Source of the DNA: Ectocarpus siliculosus
Taxonomy: Eukaryota > Sar > Phaeophyceae > Ectocarpales > Ectocarpaceae
Assembly: GCA_000310025.1 (NCBI GenBank)
Contig: FN649751.1
Location: 3,146,077-3,210,076 of the forward strand
Direction: 5' to 3'
Length of the DNA: 64,000 nucleotides
The notes under the pieces are model-generated. The model was not told the origin of the DNA and made no database searches. It was given only the letters and a program-made list of their open reading frames with translations. The position numbers and the translations under genes are program-made. This document shows, in pieces, positions 1 to 12,608 of this stretch (within the stretch, counting starts at the first letter, position 1; every line of letters starts with the position of its first letter).

Positions 1-45
1 CCCCCCCGCAACACAACCACCCCCAGAAACCCAACCCCCGCACAC

Positions 46-3000
46 CTGACGATCAGCGCTGCCGGACACCAGACCCTTCCCGTCCGGCCTGAGGTCTATC
101 GACCAGATCGCCTTCTCGTGGGCGGCGTAGTCCTGGATCATCTCCCCGGACCCGAGGTCGACGACCTGGAGGTTTCCCTCCTTCGTGCCGACCAGCAGGT
201 GGCGGTCCCCCGGCGCGAAGGCCACCGTGAGGCCGAAGCCGCAGGGCGCCGAGCGCACGCACTGCCTCGTCCTCGCGCTCCAGGCCTTGGCCAGGCCGTG
301 CGAGACGGACGCGACCATCGCGCCGTCCGAGCTCACCGCCACCGCGCGGACGTCGCTCCGGTGGCCCTGCAGGTCCAGCACCATCATCCTCGACGCTGCT
401 GCTGCTGGTGCTGCTGCGTCACCCCCGCCGTCGTCTTCGTCGACACCCTTTGCCTTTTTGGAAGCCTTGCCGGCGCCGGCGTGGCAGCAGCCCTCGAGAC
501 CCCACACCTCCATCGAGTTGTTGTGGAGGGAGACCAAGACTCGGGTGGAGTCGAGGCCGTCGCCGCCGCTTCCGCTTCCCCTACCGCCGCGCCTACCGCC
601 GCTACTGCTACTTGCCGTCATCGACGGCGCGAAGTCGAACGACCGCACTCGGTGGTCCGTCCTCAGCACTACCGACGACTCCAGCTCGTCCCCGGCGACG
701 ATGCTATCTGTTAATGTACTTCTTCCTGCTTCGCCCGTCGCCGCCGCCGCACCCTCTTCCCCCCACGCGCCGTCGACATGGTCCGTGCCTGCTGCTGCTG
801 CTGCTGCTGCTGCGGCGGCGGCCTTGAGTGATGCCTTCTCCTTGGCGCGCTTCAACCGCCTGCAACGCGGGAAATAAAGGTGGCACCAGCGACAGCGCCG
901 GCGCGGCAGCGTACGTCAACACATTAAGACGAAACGTAAGAGATCAGCACACGCCAACAACGCAGTCAAGGAAAAAAAACAAAACGATATGCCCCGGCCT
1001 CGGCGCTTATCGAACAGGTGGCGCATCCCAAAACGGAACATAGACGCTCCAACACCTTGCAGAACAGAACACAGCACGACGAAACAGCAAAACCAATCTA
1101 ACAACATCTCCTCCTTCCCTCCAGCCTGGTTGACAGCCATGGACAAGCTTCGCCACCCCAGGTTTCCATGCTTGAACTATGGCTACTGCTGTAACCAATA
1201 ACAACTAACACACATAACGAGTTGCGGCATACCGTTCTTGAACTACAAAAACACGCTCTGTAAAAGCCAGCCAAAGCGAGCCCGTTTCGCTCGAAAAAAA
1301 CACGGACAAAACGTGCGAGGGGGACCGACCAACTCACTCACCTCTTCATCTTCTTCTTCGCCTGTGCCTCATCCCGGACACGAAACACCTCCAGGGCCTT
1401 CCCCGCCCCTTGAACTCCCAGCAGCGGGCCACCGCCGTGAAATCGCACACGGGCCGCTCGGTCTGAGGGAAAAAGGAACCATTTTTGATGCGCCAAAAAA
1501 CAAGCCGCCAGGAGAGAGCGATGAGCAAGCGGCTGGAAAAAGGGGAGGCGGAGCAGCCGCCCTTCACAAAACACGTGCCGTGGCCTCCATAGATACGCGT
1601 GCCCGCTCGCGGTGCGGGTGCCCGGTACAGAGCGCGTGAAATTGGCAAGGGCTGGTGGAACAATCAAGATAGTTGACGCTCCAACAGGCAGCGCGGGTGC
1701 CCCGCCATGGTGCCGGCGTGGCGCACTGCCCGCACTGTAGAGGGCACCCGACTGCATAATAAGGGCCGCTGGCTTCGTCAGTGGGAGTCGTCGTGTGCTC
1801 CTTCTTTGTGCTATTGGCAATGGCGGCTATAATAGCGTGTGCGTCGGTCTTACCGCACGTGTGATAAAACTGTACTGATTCGTCCCAACTACTGTCTAGT
1901 TTCTGCAAGGGATCCCTCCGGATGCGTCCCATGAGAGCATAGCAGTGTCGTCTAGGGGGGACACAACATGAAAATATTAGCAGGCAGCAGCTCCAATTCA
2001 CAGCTGACTGCCGCTGCCGTATGATGTGTCCCAAGCTCAACAGCTCGCACACCTCACGTGTTTCTTGACTCGAACAACCCAGCGAACCTTAACGAACGGA
2101 AAAAGAAAAAAATTATTAGCACAAATCTGCAAGTCTTAATGGTCACCCCGGAGGCGGGCTAACTCATCAACTGGTTTATTTGCCGGTCAAATGCTGTCGA
2201 GGACCAGACAACGAGCCCCATGGTTCGATTCACACCTTGTACTGACTCTCACCGTTCCCTTGCCGAGCGACGGATCCCATATACACCGCCACGACGTCCT
2301 CCTCGACACCATCGCCCGCGTCGCTCTCCTCTTCCTCGCCATCCACCACCATACCCGCCGCCTCCGCCTCCGCCGCCGCCACGCTGTCTTTTCCTCCTCG
2401 CTGTGAATCCAGCGCCCACACGCGAAGCTCGTTGTCGCTCGCGCCGGTGACTAGCCTCGTGCAGGAGGCGTTTACGTCCAAGCTCCAAACCTGCGGAACG
2501 GCATGACAAAGGGCGGCGGGGGCGGATGTCAAGCGACAAACAAAATGTCTACAACACAAACGGGCGTGGTGATGAAGATCCCGCCTTGGAGGGTGAGCTT
2601 GTGCAAAAACGGTGGTGGGGTCGGGTGGCTGGTCGCCCAACGGGGGATAAGAGCACATGACAGATGTCTAGGGGGAGGGGGGGGGGAGCACCATGACACC
2701 CACACAAAAGACAGCCCTCACTTGCTGCCCCCAAAGCAGCGGCAGAGAAACCTCAAACGCATGCGTCGTCATCGGCCAAGCTTTCTACCGCTGCTGCTGC
2801 CGATGCTTTCGTTCGTTGTAAGCGTGTGCTTCCTGTCAGGCAGAAATCTCATGAGCCCACGGAGGCTCTGGCCGACGTCTTTTGAGGGCGTCAGCCAGAG
2901 CAGGTCGCGCTCTGTTTGCTGTAATCATCCAGGAAGACAAAAAACCAACACACACAATGCTGAACAAGGTTCAAACAAAAACCGCGCTACACCTACACAC

Positions 3001-6000
3001 ATCGCAACATGAGACCCATGCACGCGGGCCCAATAGAACGTTCCATTTCCGCACCGGCAAAAGCATAACGATATCACCGTTACCATACAGGATACGTACG
3101 CATAGCACCGGCACTATTAGAGGTAAGACGTGGGGTTGAGGTACAGTATTTCATTTGGGCAACCAAGGCCGTGTGTGTTATTAACACCTGTACCGACCGC
3201 GCCCACCGGCTGGCCATTGAAACGACGTCAGTCTCAGCGCGGTTGAAAACAGTTGAAAAAAAAGTATTTCTAAAGGCCATAATCTGCTGTTTGTGAAGGT
3301 ATATTTACGTACTACGTCAACAGCGACGTGGTTTTGTTCCTGTCAGGCAGAAATCTCATGAGCCCACGGAGGCTCTGGCCGACGACTTACTACAAAGGCG
3401 CCAGCCAGAGCAAAGTCGCGCTCTTTTTTGCTGTAATCATCCAGGAAGAAAACCTACACAAAAAAATCGGTCATCCTGTAGGTGTGGGTGGTGTGTAGCA
3501 GTCCCCGCTTTTGAGGGTTCCAACACTTTCGATAGTTGAGGGAAATGGGGTTCACTCCTTCCTCGCGTGCCCCAGTCGTTTGACTATTGGCCGCACATTT
3601 CTTGCGATACGCGAAGCAGTGCCTACATGCTACCTACACCGCCTCCGTTCAAGACCGCTGACGACGGGCCCGAGCCTCTGATAAGCGCGATTCAGAGAGC
3701 AGGAGCTGATCGACCCATCGAAGCAGCGTGATATTTTCCTCTTGGCGCTGAGAAGATGAGGATACCGCCGCCCTTTGTTTCCCGGTCAACAACGACATCT
3801 ACCAGTCGCATCGATTCGTAGACGGGAAATTCATCGACATCCGTCCGAAAATCTGAAAAGACCGGTTTTCGTAGTGTCTCTTAGAGGCAGTTGTGCGCTT
3901 TTTGGCTTGCGGGGAGTCAGGCCGAGGGATCGTCGTCGATTTTATCTTTTAAATGATGTTCGGAAGCATGTCGATGAATTTCCCGTCCACGAATCGATGC
4001 GACTGGTAGATGTCGTTGTTAACCGGGAGACGAAGCCTACAACAAAATGAACTTGTTGCACACGAGAAAGATCTTGCTCTTCTTTTCATCCCCGAAGGTT
4101 TCGGAGGTATCCAGAATCGCTGCCGCAGCCAGCCGACCAGAGGGTGGGGCATTCACGGAAGCTCTGTTGCTGCAGGTACGTAGTGCAAGCGGCTCAAAAA
4201 CACCGTCTACACTTCAAACACATCCAGCAAATTAGACACAGAAGTTCCATCCCGTCAGGCAGAAATCTCATGAGCCCACTGCGGCTCCAGGCTGCGCCTC
4301 GCGGGCGACGCCCGAAGCAAGTCGCGCTCTATATTGCTGTAATCATTCGGGATGGTCGGAACAATAAGGTAGGATGGACACCATCCTGCCGTCCGGTCGG
4401 CACTGTTACCCGTCGGGGAGCTGGCGGAGTCTGCCATGAACCCAAGGCAAAAACCATCCCGGACTTCTATTCACGAGTATATGGACAAGAGTTCCCTTGT
4501 TTACTTTCGAGAGAATCACAAAGAAAATGCAGACACGAAGCCCATGTACCCACCCACAAACACAACAGCAGTGAGGTCAAGGAACTTGCCCCAAGACTAC
4601 ACTACTGAAGTAGCTGTACAGATCGTGAATAACACACCCCTGTGTTGTAAGCCCGATTGCTCTACAACCAAGAGGTCACGAAAGCAGACCGATTATGTCC
4701 AAGGAAAGCTCTCGGCGAGATCTTTCCTACAACTACCCTGTTTGGTAATGCCACGCCCCCCGATTGTGCGGGCAAATCGGGATTTCAAAGTCGGCCAAGG
4801 GTACGGTATATATATGAATACCCAAGGGGGCACACAAGGAATGAATGTAGTTTCGTCGGATTTTGTTAAGATGCGCGTTGTAATGTAAACGCCACACTCG
4901 CTCTACCACCATTAACAGAACGTGTAAAGGCATCTGAAGAGTAGATATTTCGAGTCTCGTAAACTGTAACGTCCTCTGTTCCTTAACGGTAGCTGTGGTG
5001 GTGCGATGATACAGCCAATCTCTAAAACTTCACTAGTAAACCCGTCGCAGCTGTTGCGACGGTGGCGGGGGGGGGGGAGGTTGTCCGTCCTGTCAGGCAG
5101 AAATCTCATGAGCCCACGGAGTCTCTCAGCCGACGACGCGCGCACGAGGGCGGCGAAGGCCAACCGAGAGAGAGGCGTCGCGCTCTAGTTTGCTTGTAAT
5201 CATCCAGGAATCGACGTGGTTGAAGGCAGCCACCCGTCTACAGCCCATCCTTTCCGGCGCGGTGATAACAAAAAAACTATGGTGTCGGCACTGCTGCTGT
5301 ACAATCTTTTCCCCGATCCAAACCTCACGTCAGAAAACGAGAAACACAACAAGAGCAACCACTATTAATAGGGATCTCTCGTTTCCTGCAGGGGAGATTG
5401 AACCTGCTGGCCATGCACGCCATATGTTAATATTTCGCCGGCCCATTAACATTTCGCGCCAAGCACGGTGGTGCCCGGCTTGTACGATAACATCAGCAGC
5501 TATCTCGTACAAAGGACATGCCAGGGTGGGGGTCGCGTAGTACATAGTGGTTGAATTAACCAGCGCTTGAGAGTCCGTTCCGCACACACAGATAGCACCC
5601 TCCCGTTAATGAGAAACTGGAAATCAGGTCCAGGTTGAGCTTCGGATCCTAAGGGTAGGTCTGTTATGTAGGGATTGGTGTAGCGCTAAACGCTCAGGTT
5701 CCACGGTTTCTTCCTGCCCCAAAAGATTTCAGCCTGGTTGTTTTTTCTACAACCGTGTTCCTGACAAGCGCACGGGTGAAACGTTCAAACAGATCGATTC
5801 AGCGCGCAATCGCAATCGCATGCGAAGCACGTCGAGACGCGCACACGCGCTCTCGTGAGCTCCTGTATCACTGCTGTCCACATCCCGTCACTGTGAGGCA
5901 TAAGCAGTCCTCTCATTAAAACGCCCCCAGATCCGCCGCAACTCCACTTTCTCCTAAAACCGCGGAGCCAAACTTGAGCGGGTGCTCGCCGTACGCCATG

Positions 6001-7834
6001 CCATGTGTACGGGATAAACATGCGAGGAAAGTCACGCCGCCGGTGCTGAGCGCCTCGGCGGTATACTAGGAGATTTTTCGCCTCGTCTACTCCTAGGAGG
6101 CATCAATCCGTCTCGCGAGGGAGCCGGCCGACATCACGCACGAAGCGGAAACCTTTGTAGACACATAATACTCGCGTGCATGGGATAGAAGTATACGCCT
6201 CACCTCACCCCGGTGCCCCACCACCGTCTGCACGCAGCTCTGCGTGTCCAGGTCCCACAGCTTCACCAGAGTGTCCTTGCTGCACGACGCCAGCCCGTTC
6301 CTCAGCCTGCACCCGCCTGGCACGACCCCGCCCCCGCCCCCGCCCCCACTTCCCAAGAACACCACGTCCGTGACGCCGTCGCGGTGCCCCCTCAGGCGGT
6401 ACAGCCCCGACTCCGCCACCGCGTCCCAGACCACGATGTCGGTGTCCGCGGACCCCGACGCCAGTAGCGCGCCCGAGGCGTGGTAGCGGGCGGCCGTCAC
6501 CGCCGACCGGTGGCCGTGGAGGGTTACGGCGGTGGCGCCGGTCTTGAGGGAGAAGAGCAGGACGAGGCCCGACGAGTAGCCGGCGGCGACGGTGCTCCCG
6601 TCCGGCGAGAGGAGGAGGCTGGTTACCTGAGCCCTGCTCGCCGCCGACTCGCCCTCGGGGCTCAGCAGGCGCACCTGTTGGTTGTTGTTTGGAGGATGGG
6701 GTGGTGCTTTGGATGGGTGCATGCGCAGCAGCCCTAAGGGATGGGGGAGGGGTTGTGCTTAGGACCGGACACTCGCTCGTACTGCTGTACTCTCTCTTTT
6801 GGCGTGCAGACGGGTTCAAAGAGATGCACATCTACGTATGTACCGGTTGTATTGGCCGTAAATGATGGAACATTCCATGTGAACGGGAGTAGCATGTGTC
6901 TTGAGCGACACCCAGCTTTGAAGCCGACGATTAGGACAGCAAGACTAAGCAGTCGAAGTCCATCAGTAGTGCCGGTGCGCGCACGACCAACACACCTGAA
7001 ACCGTCTGCTATTGCGGCACGTGCAATGGTAATGGTGTTACATAAAAATAGTATCAACCATTCTGGTGAGTTCTTCCCTCCCAAGCCGTGTCAAGCGATG
7101 ATGTACCTGGCACTGCTGTACCGCGCAGTGGCACTACGTAACCGGCACTACAAAGAGTCCTCGTCTGTATTGTTAGGCGCTTAGACGATGGAATACGAAC
7201 AACATATTCTCTCACTACAGCCAGCTGGCTCTTACCCTTTGTCGATGTCTGAAGTCTCAAGTACATACGTGTAACGGGCTCTGTGGACCAGCCAAAAGCC
7301 CTACACTGGATTCGGGTGTGTCTTCGCAAGATTTAAGTTTCGATGTCCAGCACATACCGTCTTTTTTAAGCAGGCTGCATGACGAACCAACGGAGTGCCT
7401 ACTGATCGCTTCATCGTGGGCTCTGGCAAGACGTGCCATCGATCAGCGTGTGGAAGCGAGTGCTGCAAGTAGCCAAGAGAGCTCAGCGGCCGTGCATCAT
7501 GATACAGCAGTGGACAGGCGGAGACTGTTCCATTTCGACATGCCCAGATGGGCAGCAAGCACACGCACAAGCAGACGTTGAACACCGCGAAGCTTTCTGT
7601 CACAGACCCACCACTCTTGTCCCCCTATTTCTTCTGTACAAGTAATCTCTGCCCTTCCCTATCTGCTGCGCCGTATCTCACCAACGAGCATTGCCGCAGG
7701 TTCCACACAGCGACATCGTGTAGGGCTGCGGAGATGGCAAGGTTGCCCGTCGAGTCGTAGACAACATTGCTCTGCGGCGACGCGACAACGCCAAAGGTCT
7801 CGCTGAGCTCATACCGCAGGTAGGTCTTGTTCAT
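46..7834 (-). CDS. WDR3: WDR3/UTP12-like WD40 protein of the U3 snoRNP (3' end outside window)
   Basis: Five exons, all phase-consistent: 7834-7682, 6674-6204, 2490-2253, 1462-1342 and 859-46. Together they give 599 residues, and the last donor (CAG|GTGTGC) lies 45 bp from the window edge. The product begins MNKTYLRYELSETFGVVAS and follows the WDR3 order closely: an N-terminal propeller strand, the SGSADTDIVVWD and ESGLYRLRGHRDGVTDVVF repeats, KDTLVKLWDLDTQSC, then GASDNELRVWALDS, an acidic linker, a basic KKKMKR stretch, an alanine tract and GHRSDVRAVAVSSDGAMVAS. In characterised eukaryotes WDR3/Utp12 is part of the UTP-B subcomplex of the nucleolar small-subunit processome that matures 18S rRNA. 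The C-terminal half of the protein is missing because of the window edge. The second intron (6203-2491) is 3.7 kb and packed with repeats. The start was chosen as the first ATG matching the family N terminus. Identification is strong. Confidence 0.9.
2831..2936 (+). repeat. Structured repeat element, copy 1
   Basis: First of four copies of a 105-125 bp element in intron 2 of the WDR3 gene, read on the plus strand, antisense to the gene. The outer stem is CTTCCTG with CAGGAAG (7 of 7 paired). The left constant block runs from TCAGGCAGAAATC to GAGCCCAC and the right one from GTCGCGCTCT to GTAATCATC. The middle is a hairpin, GCTCTGGC with GCCAGAGC. I do not recognise the family. Confidence 0.75.
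3180..3250 (+). repeat. 65-bp dispersed element, copy 1
   Basis: Carries the block CGACCGCGC, then CCGGCTGGCCATTGAAACGA, then CGTCAGTCTCAGCGCGGTTG. Similar blocks recur at six other places in the window. This copy lies in WDR3 intron 2 on the strand opposite the gene. Confidence 0.6.
3338..3448 (+). repeat. Structured repeat element, copy 2
   Basis: Same constant blocks as the copy at 2831. Outer stem TTCCTG with CAGGAA. The inner hairpin keeps GCTCTGGC and GCCAGAGC although the loop between them differs completely from copy 1. Confidence 0.75.
3777..4029. repeat. Inverted repeat with arms of about 75 bp
   Basis: Left arm about 3777-3850 and right arm about 3954-4029 are reverse complements with only a few mismatches, separated by about 100 bp. 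Both arms, read toward the centre, keep the same possible peptide (VNNDIYQSHRFVDGKFID), which suggests a fragment of a coding sequence duplicated head to head. It lies between copies 2 and 3 of the structured element, inside WDR3 intron 2. No transposase or known domain was recognised. Confidence 0.75.
4250..4352 (+). repeat. Structured repeat element, copy 3 (covarying)
   Basis: The outer stem is CATCCCG with CGGGATG (7 of 7 paired). Relative to copies 1 and 2 both sides have changed together: T-A to C-G at one pair and T-A to A-T at another. The constant blocks are intact. The inner region is different and contains a short perfect hairpin, CGGGC-GAC-GCCCG. Confidence 0.75.
5088..5210 (+). 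repeat. Structured repeat element, copy 4
   Basis: Outer stem TCCTG with CAGGA. The constant blocks are intact. The inner hairpin has been replaced by TCTCTC with GAGAGA around a longer GC-rich loop. It is the last copy, about 1 kb from exon 2 of the gene. Confidence 0.7.
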
Positions 7835-9791
7835 CTCGCTTCCGGCGTCAAGACGTGGGGCACCAGTGCTGCAGCCGAGTGTGCACAGCTCAGCAAGACA
7901 CCGGCGAGGCTCCGTGAATGCACACAATGCGGTACAAAGGTACCCAAGATATCGTAATACTCCTCCGGCTGGCCCCCACAGGCAACCAGCAGCAGAGCAG
8001 CAGCAGTTGACATGGTCGTCTCGCTCTTTGGCGAAGCGTAACAGCACACACAATCCGTGGCTTTGTTGCATAAGAGCTGGAGCACCCGGGCGTCACGCTT
8101 TTTTATTTGAGTCCTAGACATTGGGCTGTGTGCTGGACGAACTGCTGTTGCTGCTGTGGGGCTACGTCGTCTTTTCTTCACTCTCCCCCAACGGGACGCA
8201 CACCAAATTCACGTGGGGAGAGCTACACCAGTAGCTAGCTCACCATGGCCGAGCCTGGAGCACCAAAGACTTCGGTAGAGTTCAAGGTGCGCTGCTCGAA
8301 AGGTTGCATGCTGACTCTACGGTTGTGATTATGCTGGTCTTGCTCTCGGTGCAACCGATTGACATTCGGTGACAGCACACTCCTGCTGTTCGCGTGCAAC
8401 ATGACTTCTCATTTGGAATCCATTAGGACGGCCTGACTGCACCTCGTATCCCTCTGGTCTACCTACCCGTTCGGTGTTTGCTCCGCTAGTGTTGTGTTGC
8501 TCTGTGGTGCTGGTAGCAACGGTGCATCTACCAGACGCCCTCTTTAAAAAAAATACGCAGCAGCGCGGTATACTGCACAGCACGGTACTGCTGCTGTTTA
8601 TGTAGACGGACGGAGAGTGCGAAAGAACATCGCAAAGAACGACCGGACCTTGACTCTCCTTTGTGCCGCGTACAGATGAGAACTCCCTCTTGTGTTCTCA
8701 CTTACCACGCGCACACGAAGCCGTCTTTCAAGCGCAACAACGCCATCGCTAGCGCAAAGTACGCTCTCGAGGATATTATGCCAGCAAGACGACGAGAGCA
8801 ACCAAGTTTGTAAATGATTGCTCCGTGTCTATAATAGAAGTACCATGTTCTTTGGCTTGCGTACCGACCGCCAACGAAGCCCGGCAAAAGAGATGCAGTC
8901 ACGCGTTTCAGGACGCGGCGCAACAGCAGCAGCGGTAGCAGCGATCGTCGTGGCCGCGTAATGAGTCGGGTGTGAGCACCCCACGCCCACTGAGTAAGAG
9001 AGCAATGCAGCTAGATACATGTATCGGTGCCATTGGGATGATGCGGGGGAGCGACACAGAAGAGGCCGCTACTGCTGTACATCCCCGGAACGTCTATACA
9101 CGCAGGTTCTCTGCTGCGGGTAGTTGGCACCGCCGTCGTACAAATTGCAGTTGTCAACGTGGTGGTTGTTTGTCTGTTGTGCCTTTGTAGGCTATCGGAC
9201 AGATCGCTACTGCTTTGTCTGGCATATATGCGCGGTTGGTTATGTTTGGCCTACTCCATGCTGCAGCATGTGGAACGGTTGTGACCCGTGCAGCGGATGG
9301 AGTAACATTGTGTTGTCGGTGGACACGATTTTTCTTCTCACACGATAGTCTACATACACCTGGTAAATATGGTGTTCTTCACATGTACTTGAGTTTTCAC
9401 GTTTGTCCGTATATGGTAACTTGTTTGGGTTCAAGTCAGTATACGACAGTCCAAATTCGTTTCCATGTCCATGCCATCTGAAGAAAAGAGACATACTTGA
9501 CAGACGACAGGGTTTGGTGAGGACATCCAACAACAACAGCAGCGGTGTGAAACGTGTTTTCACATTTCCACAAACCGCTGTTCCCCTAACTACTCTGGTG
9601 GATGCCACTGTTGTTTGTAGGTGTAATCTCTCCGTGTCTCCACCTGTTGATAGGGCGATTAGGAAATGATTAGGGTTTTTGGTGGGAAGCTCCTCTCTCT
9701 CTACTTACCGCCACCACCGTGCTTTCGTGCTTTCCTCTCGTCGTGCTCTGCTGTGTCGGGGGGGGGGGGGGTTCGGTCTCGACCGGAGCAG
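7835..9791. other. Divergent intergenic region between WDR3 and the Rab gene
   Basis: Separates the minus-strand WDR3 start (7834) from the first secure Rab exon (9792). It must hold both promoters and the first Rab exon. A candidate first Rab exon is ATG AGT CGG at 8961-8969 followed by a GTGTGAG donor, which would give MSR joined in phase to VVVLGDKG. No other coding potential or RNA gene was seen. The stretch carries scattered TACTGCTGTA-type motifs. Confidence 0.4.
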
Positions 9792-12608
9792 GTGGTGGTG
9801 CTGGGAGACAAAGGGGTGGGCAAGACGTGCCTCGTGCTGAGGTTCATCGAAGGCTACTTCGCACCCAAGCAGCAGAGCACCATCGGCGCCTTCTTTCTGA
9901 CCAAGCAGATCACGTGAGAGAGAGATTGAGAGAGGGAAAGAAAGGAAGAATGTAGGCAATAAGAGCACGCTTGTCGCCCGAGAAGCCTGATTGTCGAGGT
10001 ATGGTAGTGGTACCTGTATAAAGGGCGTGTTAAAAACAGCAGCTTTTTCGCTTCCACATTTCCAAATTTCCAAATCCGTAGACCATACAACCTCGATTTG
10101 CGGCCGAGGAAAAAAAATGGAATTTTGGAAAGTTGGAAATTTTGGAAACTGTTGGCACCGTAAATTTTGGAAGGAAAATGCTTCCAATTTATGTGAAGAA
10201 TCTGAAAAAAAACTGCGAAGTCCGAATATGGACATGTGGAAATTTGATAGCGAAATGGCTGTGTTTAAAATGGCTCGATGGCGACATCAATGAAGGCCCA
10301 ATGACGGAAACACCCGCGGTTGACACCACTAATACTGCTGTCTTGAAGACGTTACCAAGATAGGTTGCAGTGTCTCTCCACCTCTTTTCTCTCCCTCCAC
10401 GCCCTCGCCTTCTCTCTATCTGCCGTCCCTTCCTCGTATCACCAATCAGTGATTGAGAAAAACTGTGATCCTCCGTCTCGGAAAGGGATACACGGTCAAC
10501 GCTAAAAGAACGGCAGCACAAGAGGAACAGTTTAGAGCGCTCACCACTCCCCCGTCCCGTCGATAAATAAACAAAAAACAATTCACGCAGGGCAACCGAC
10601 GGTACAATTTGCAAGATGCAGATCTGGGATACGGCGGGGCAAGAGCGGTTCCGCGCGATGGCCCCCCTGTACTACCGCAACGCGGCGGTGGCGGTGGTAT
10701 GTTTTGACATCATGGACGAGGAGTCCTTCCAGAAGATGAAGGACTGGGTGGAGGAGCTGCGAACGAACGTTCCAGAAGGAAAGCTTGTCCTTGCCATCGC
10801 ATGCACAAAGGTGACAACAGCAGCAGTATCCATTTCCTGACGTGACTTCCACGAACTGTTATATCTTGTCTTGAGTGTAGTGTTTATAAGAACACCTGCG
10901 TACATGCATCATCCACCCCCAGGTCGCAAGAAGAACATGTTCTTCGTGTGGGCCCAGATCGCCGCCTCTGCGCTTTTCAGTCTTGGCCGACTCAAGCAGA
11001 TAGCACAGCCAGTGGGCTGCCTCCGGCATCCCGCGAGCGCGGGCTAAACATGTCGCCTTGCACTAGAAGGAACTCTCACACATGTTTTCTGAAGCCATTC
11101 CACCTCCGCCATGAAGAAGCAAGAGCCGCGTGAGCAACCACCTTCGGGTCAACTCGTGTATAACATGTTCACACACTTGCGTTATTTCCAATGCTCACGT
11201 TAAGTTCGCACGTGCACCCTCGCCCATCCCCCNNNNNNNNNNNNNNNNNNNNNNNNNNNNNNNNNNNNNNNNNNNNNNNNNNNNNNNNNNNNNNNNNNNN
11301 NNNNNNNNNNNNNNNNNNNNNNNNNNNNNNNNACCTTTTCCCCTCCCCCCCCCCCCCCCCCCCCCCCCCGCCGACACATCACCGCCAAACCTAAAGACGG
11401 ACATGGAGAGCAAACGAGTAGTCTCGCGAGCTAGAGCGGAGCACTTCGCGACGGAAGTGGGGGGAATTATTTGCGAAACGAGTGCGAAGGAGAACTGGGG
11501 CGTCAACGAGCTTTTCGCGAGGGTATGATACGGCGATGTTTTCTTTTGTTTTTGGTGTGTGTTGTGTGCACGCACACAGGCTCTGCGGCTGAGAATTTTT
11601 GTTTTTTCGATGCATAGATGTCTGATCCCTGCCCATCCCTTCTCGATGCCAGTGTAGCAGTGTCTCCCCCTCGAGACCGCTCTAGGAGAGCCATCACGCA
11701 GAAGACTTCCTTACTCTGAACCTTGTCCTTGTAGTCACGAAGGAGCTAGACTGCGGTGCAAGGGAGGCAGGAACAACTTGTTGGGGAAATTGACGGGAAG
11801 TGGTTATGAAGTCTCTTCTCGGTAGATTACTAAGGGGGCGTGACCCCGCACAGGGAGGGTGCAGGAGGCGTGTGTTCAAGGTCAGAAGTAAGCTATCACG
11901 CGGGAACAAGAACGAAGAAACACACACACACAAGGAAGAAACAGGTTTTGAGTCGTTTGTGGATATGACCTGGCTACGCGAGTACCAATCGTCGCACCCG
12001 AGCGTGCTCGGTCAGGATATCTTTCGCTCGCCGCCTACACCTGTTGTACCACCGACTCTCTATGGTTAGCCTCCTAATCATATGGACCAGGCGCAAGTCT
12101 TGAGGGTGTACAATCACTTGTGTGATGTTTCTCTGGCGAGCATGACGCAGTTTCTTCGCCTATCGGTGTTTCTTTGGGTTGTTTGGATGCTTTTTGCACC
12201 CTCTTTTTTGTGACCACGGGAAGCATTTTCTTCCGGGTTGGCATTTGTTCGAAACCGAGCACATGATACGTACCAAGATTGCGAGGTTTGAGGTGGAGAG
12301 GCGCCAACGACGGACAACAACACACCGTGTAGAAGCATTTTCTGTTTTCAGCCGCACTGAGACTGACGTCTGTTCATTGGTCAGGCGGTAATATCGCCGT
12401 CGATGCTAACAAAAATAACGCACCATATCCGTTGCAGGTTTGCGATCGAGCGATGGAAACGAGGGGTCCTGAACTCCGAGGCCAGGCGTCAGGGGGGGCA
12501 GCGGGGACGGGGGGGCGGAAGAGCAAGTTCGGTCTCTCTCCCGCCGCACATGCCGCAGGTTTTGGAGGAGATACCGGGGCGGAAAGCGGGGGCGGCTGTT
12601 GTGGCTGA
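9792..12608 (+). CDS. Rab5/Rab22-like small GTPase
   Basis: Exons 9792-9913, 10591-10810, 11397-11522 and 12438-12608 join in phase to give 212 residues, lacking only the first few; a possible start exon is ATG AGT CGG at 8961. G-domain motifs in order are GDKGVGKT (P-loop), STIGAFF (switch I), [18 protein letters not shown] (switch II), TKTD (the base-binding motif, usually NKxD) and ETSAKE. The C terminus is glycine-rich and ends GGGCCG, with two cysteines suited to double geranylgeranylation. [11 protein letters not shown] and the ELRTNVPEG region point to the Rab5/Rab22/Rab21 endosomal branch. Such Rabs recruit effectors to early endosomes. Intron 2 contains a 100-N gap. An open frame continues upstream to 9666 through a 14-G run, but the AG before 9792 makes a splice join more likely. 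Confidence 0.85.
11233..11332. other. Assembly gap of 100 N
   Basis: Lies in Rab intron 2. It is followed by a run of about 25 C residues, a typical site of sequencing failure. The gap length is a placeholder. Confidence 0.95.

Noticed and set aside
185-877. Long plus-strand open frame rich in Pro, Ser and Ala
   Set aside because: It is antisense to the last WDR3 exon in the window, which has clear WD40 similarity; GC-rich codons keep the opposite strand open.
2831-5210. The covarying element as hammerhead, HDV, twister ribozyme or TPP riboswitch
   Set aside because: The invariant cores of these classes (for example CUGAUGA with GAAA for hammerhead) are absent on both strands.
9666-9791. 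In-frame upstream extension of the Rab exon from an ATG at 9666
   Set aside because: It passes through a G14 run, has no Rab-like residues, and an AG acceptor sits exactly where family similarity begins.
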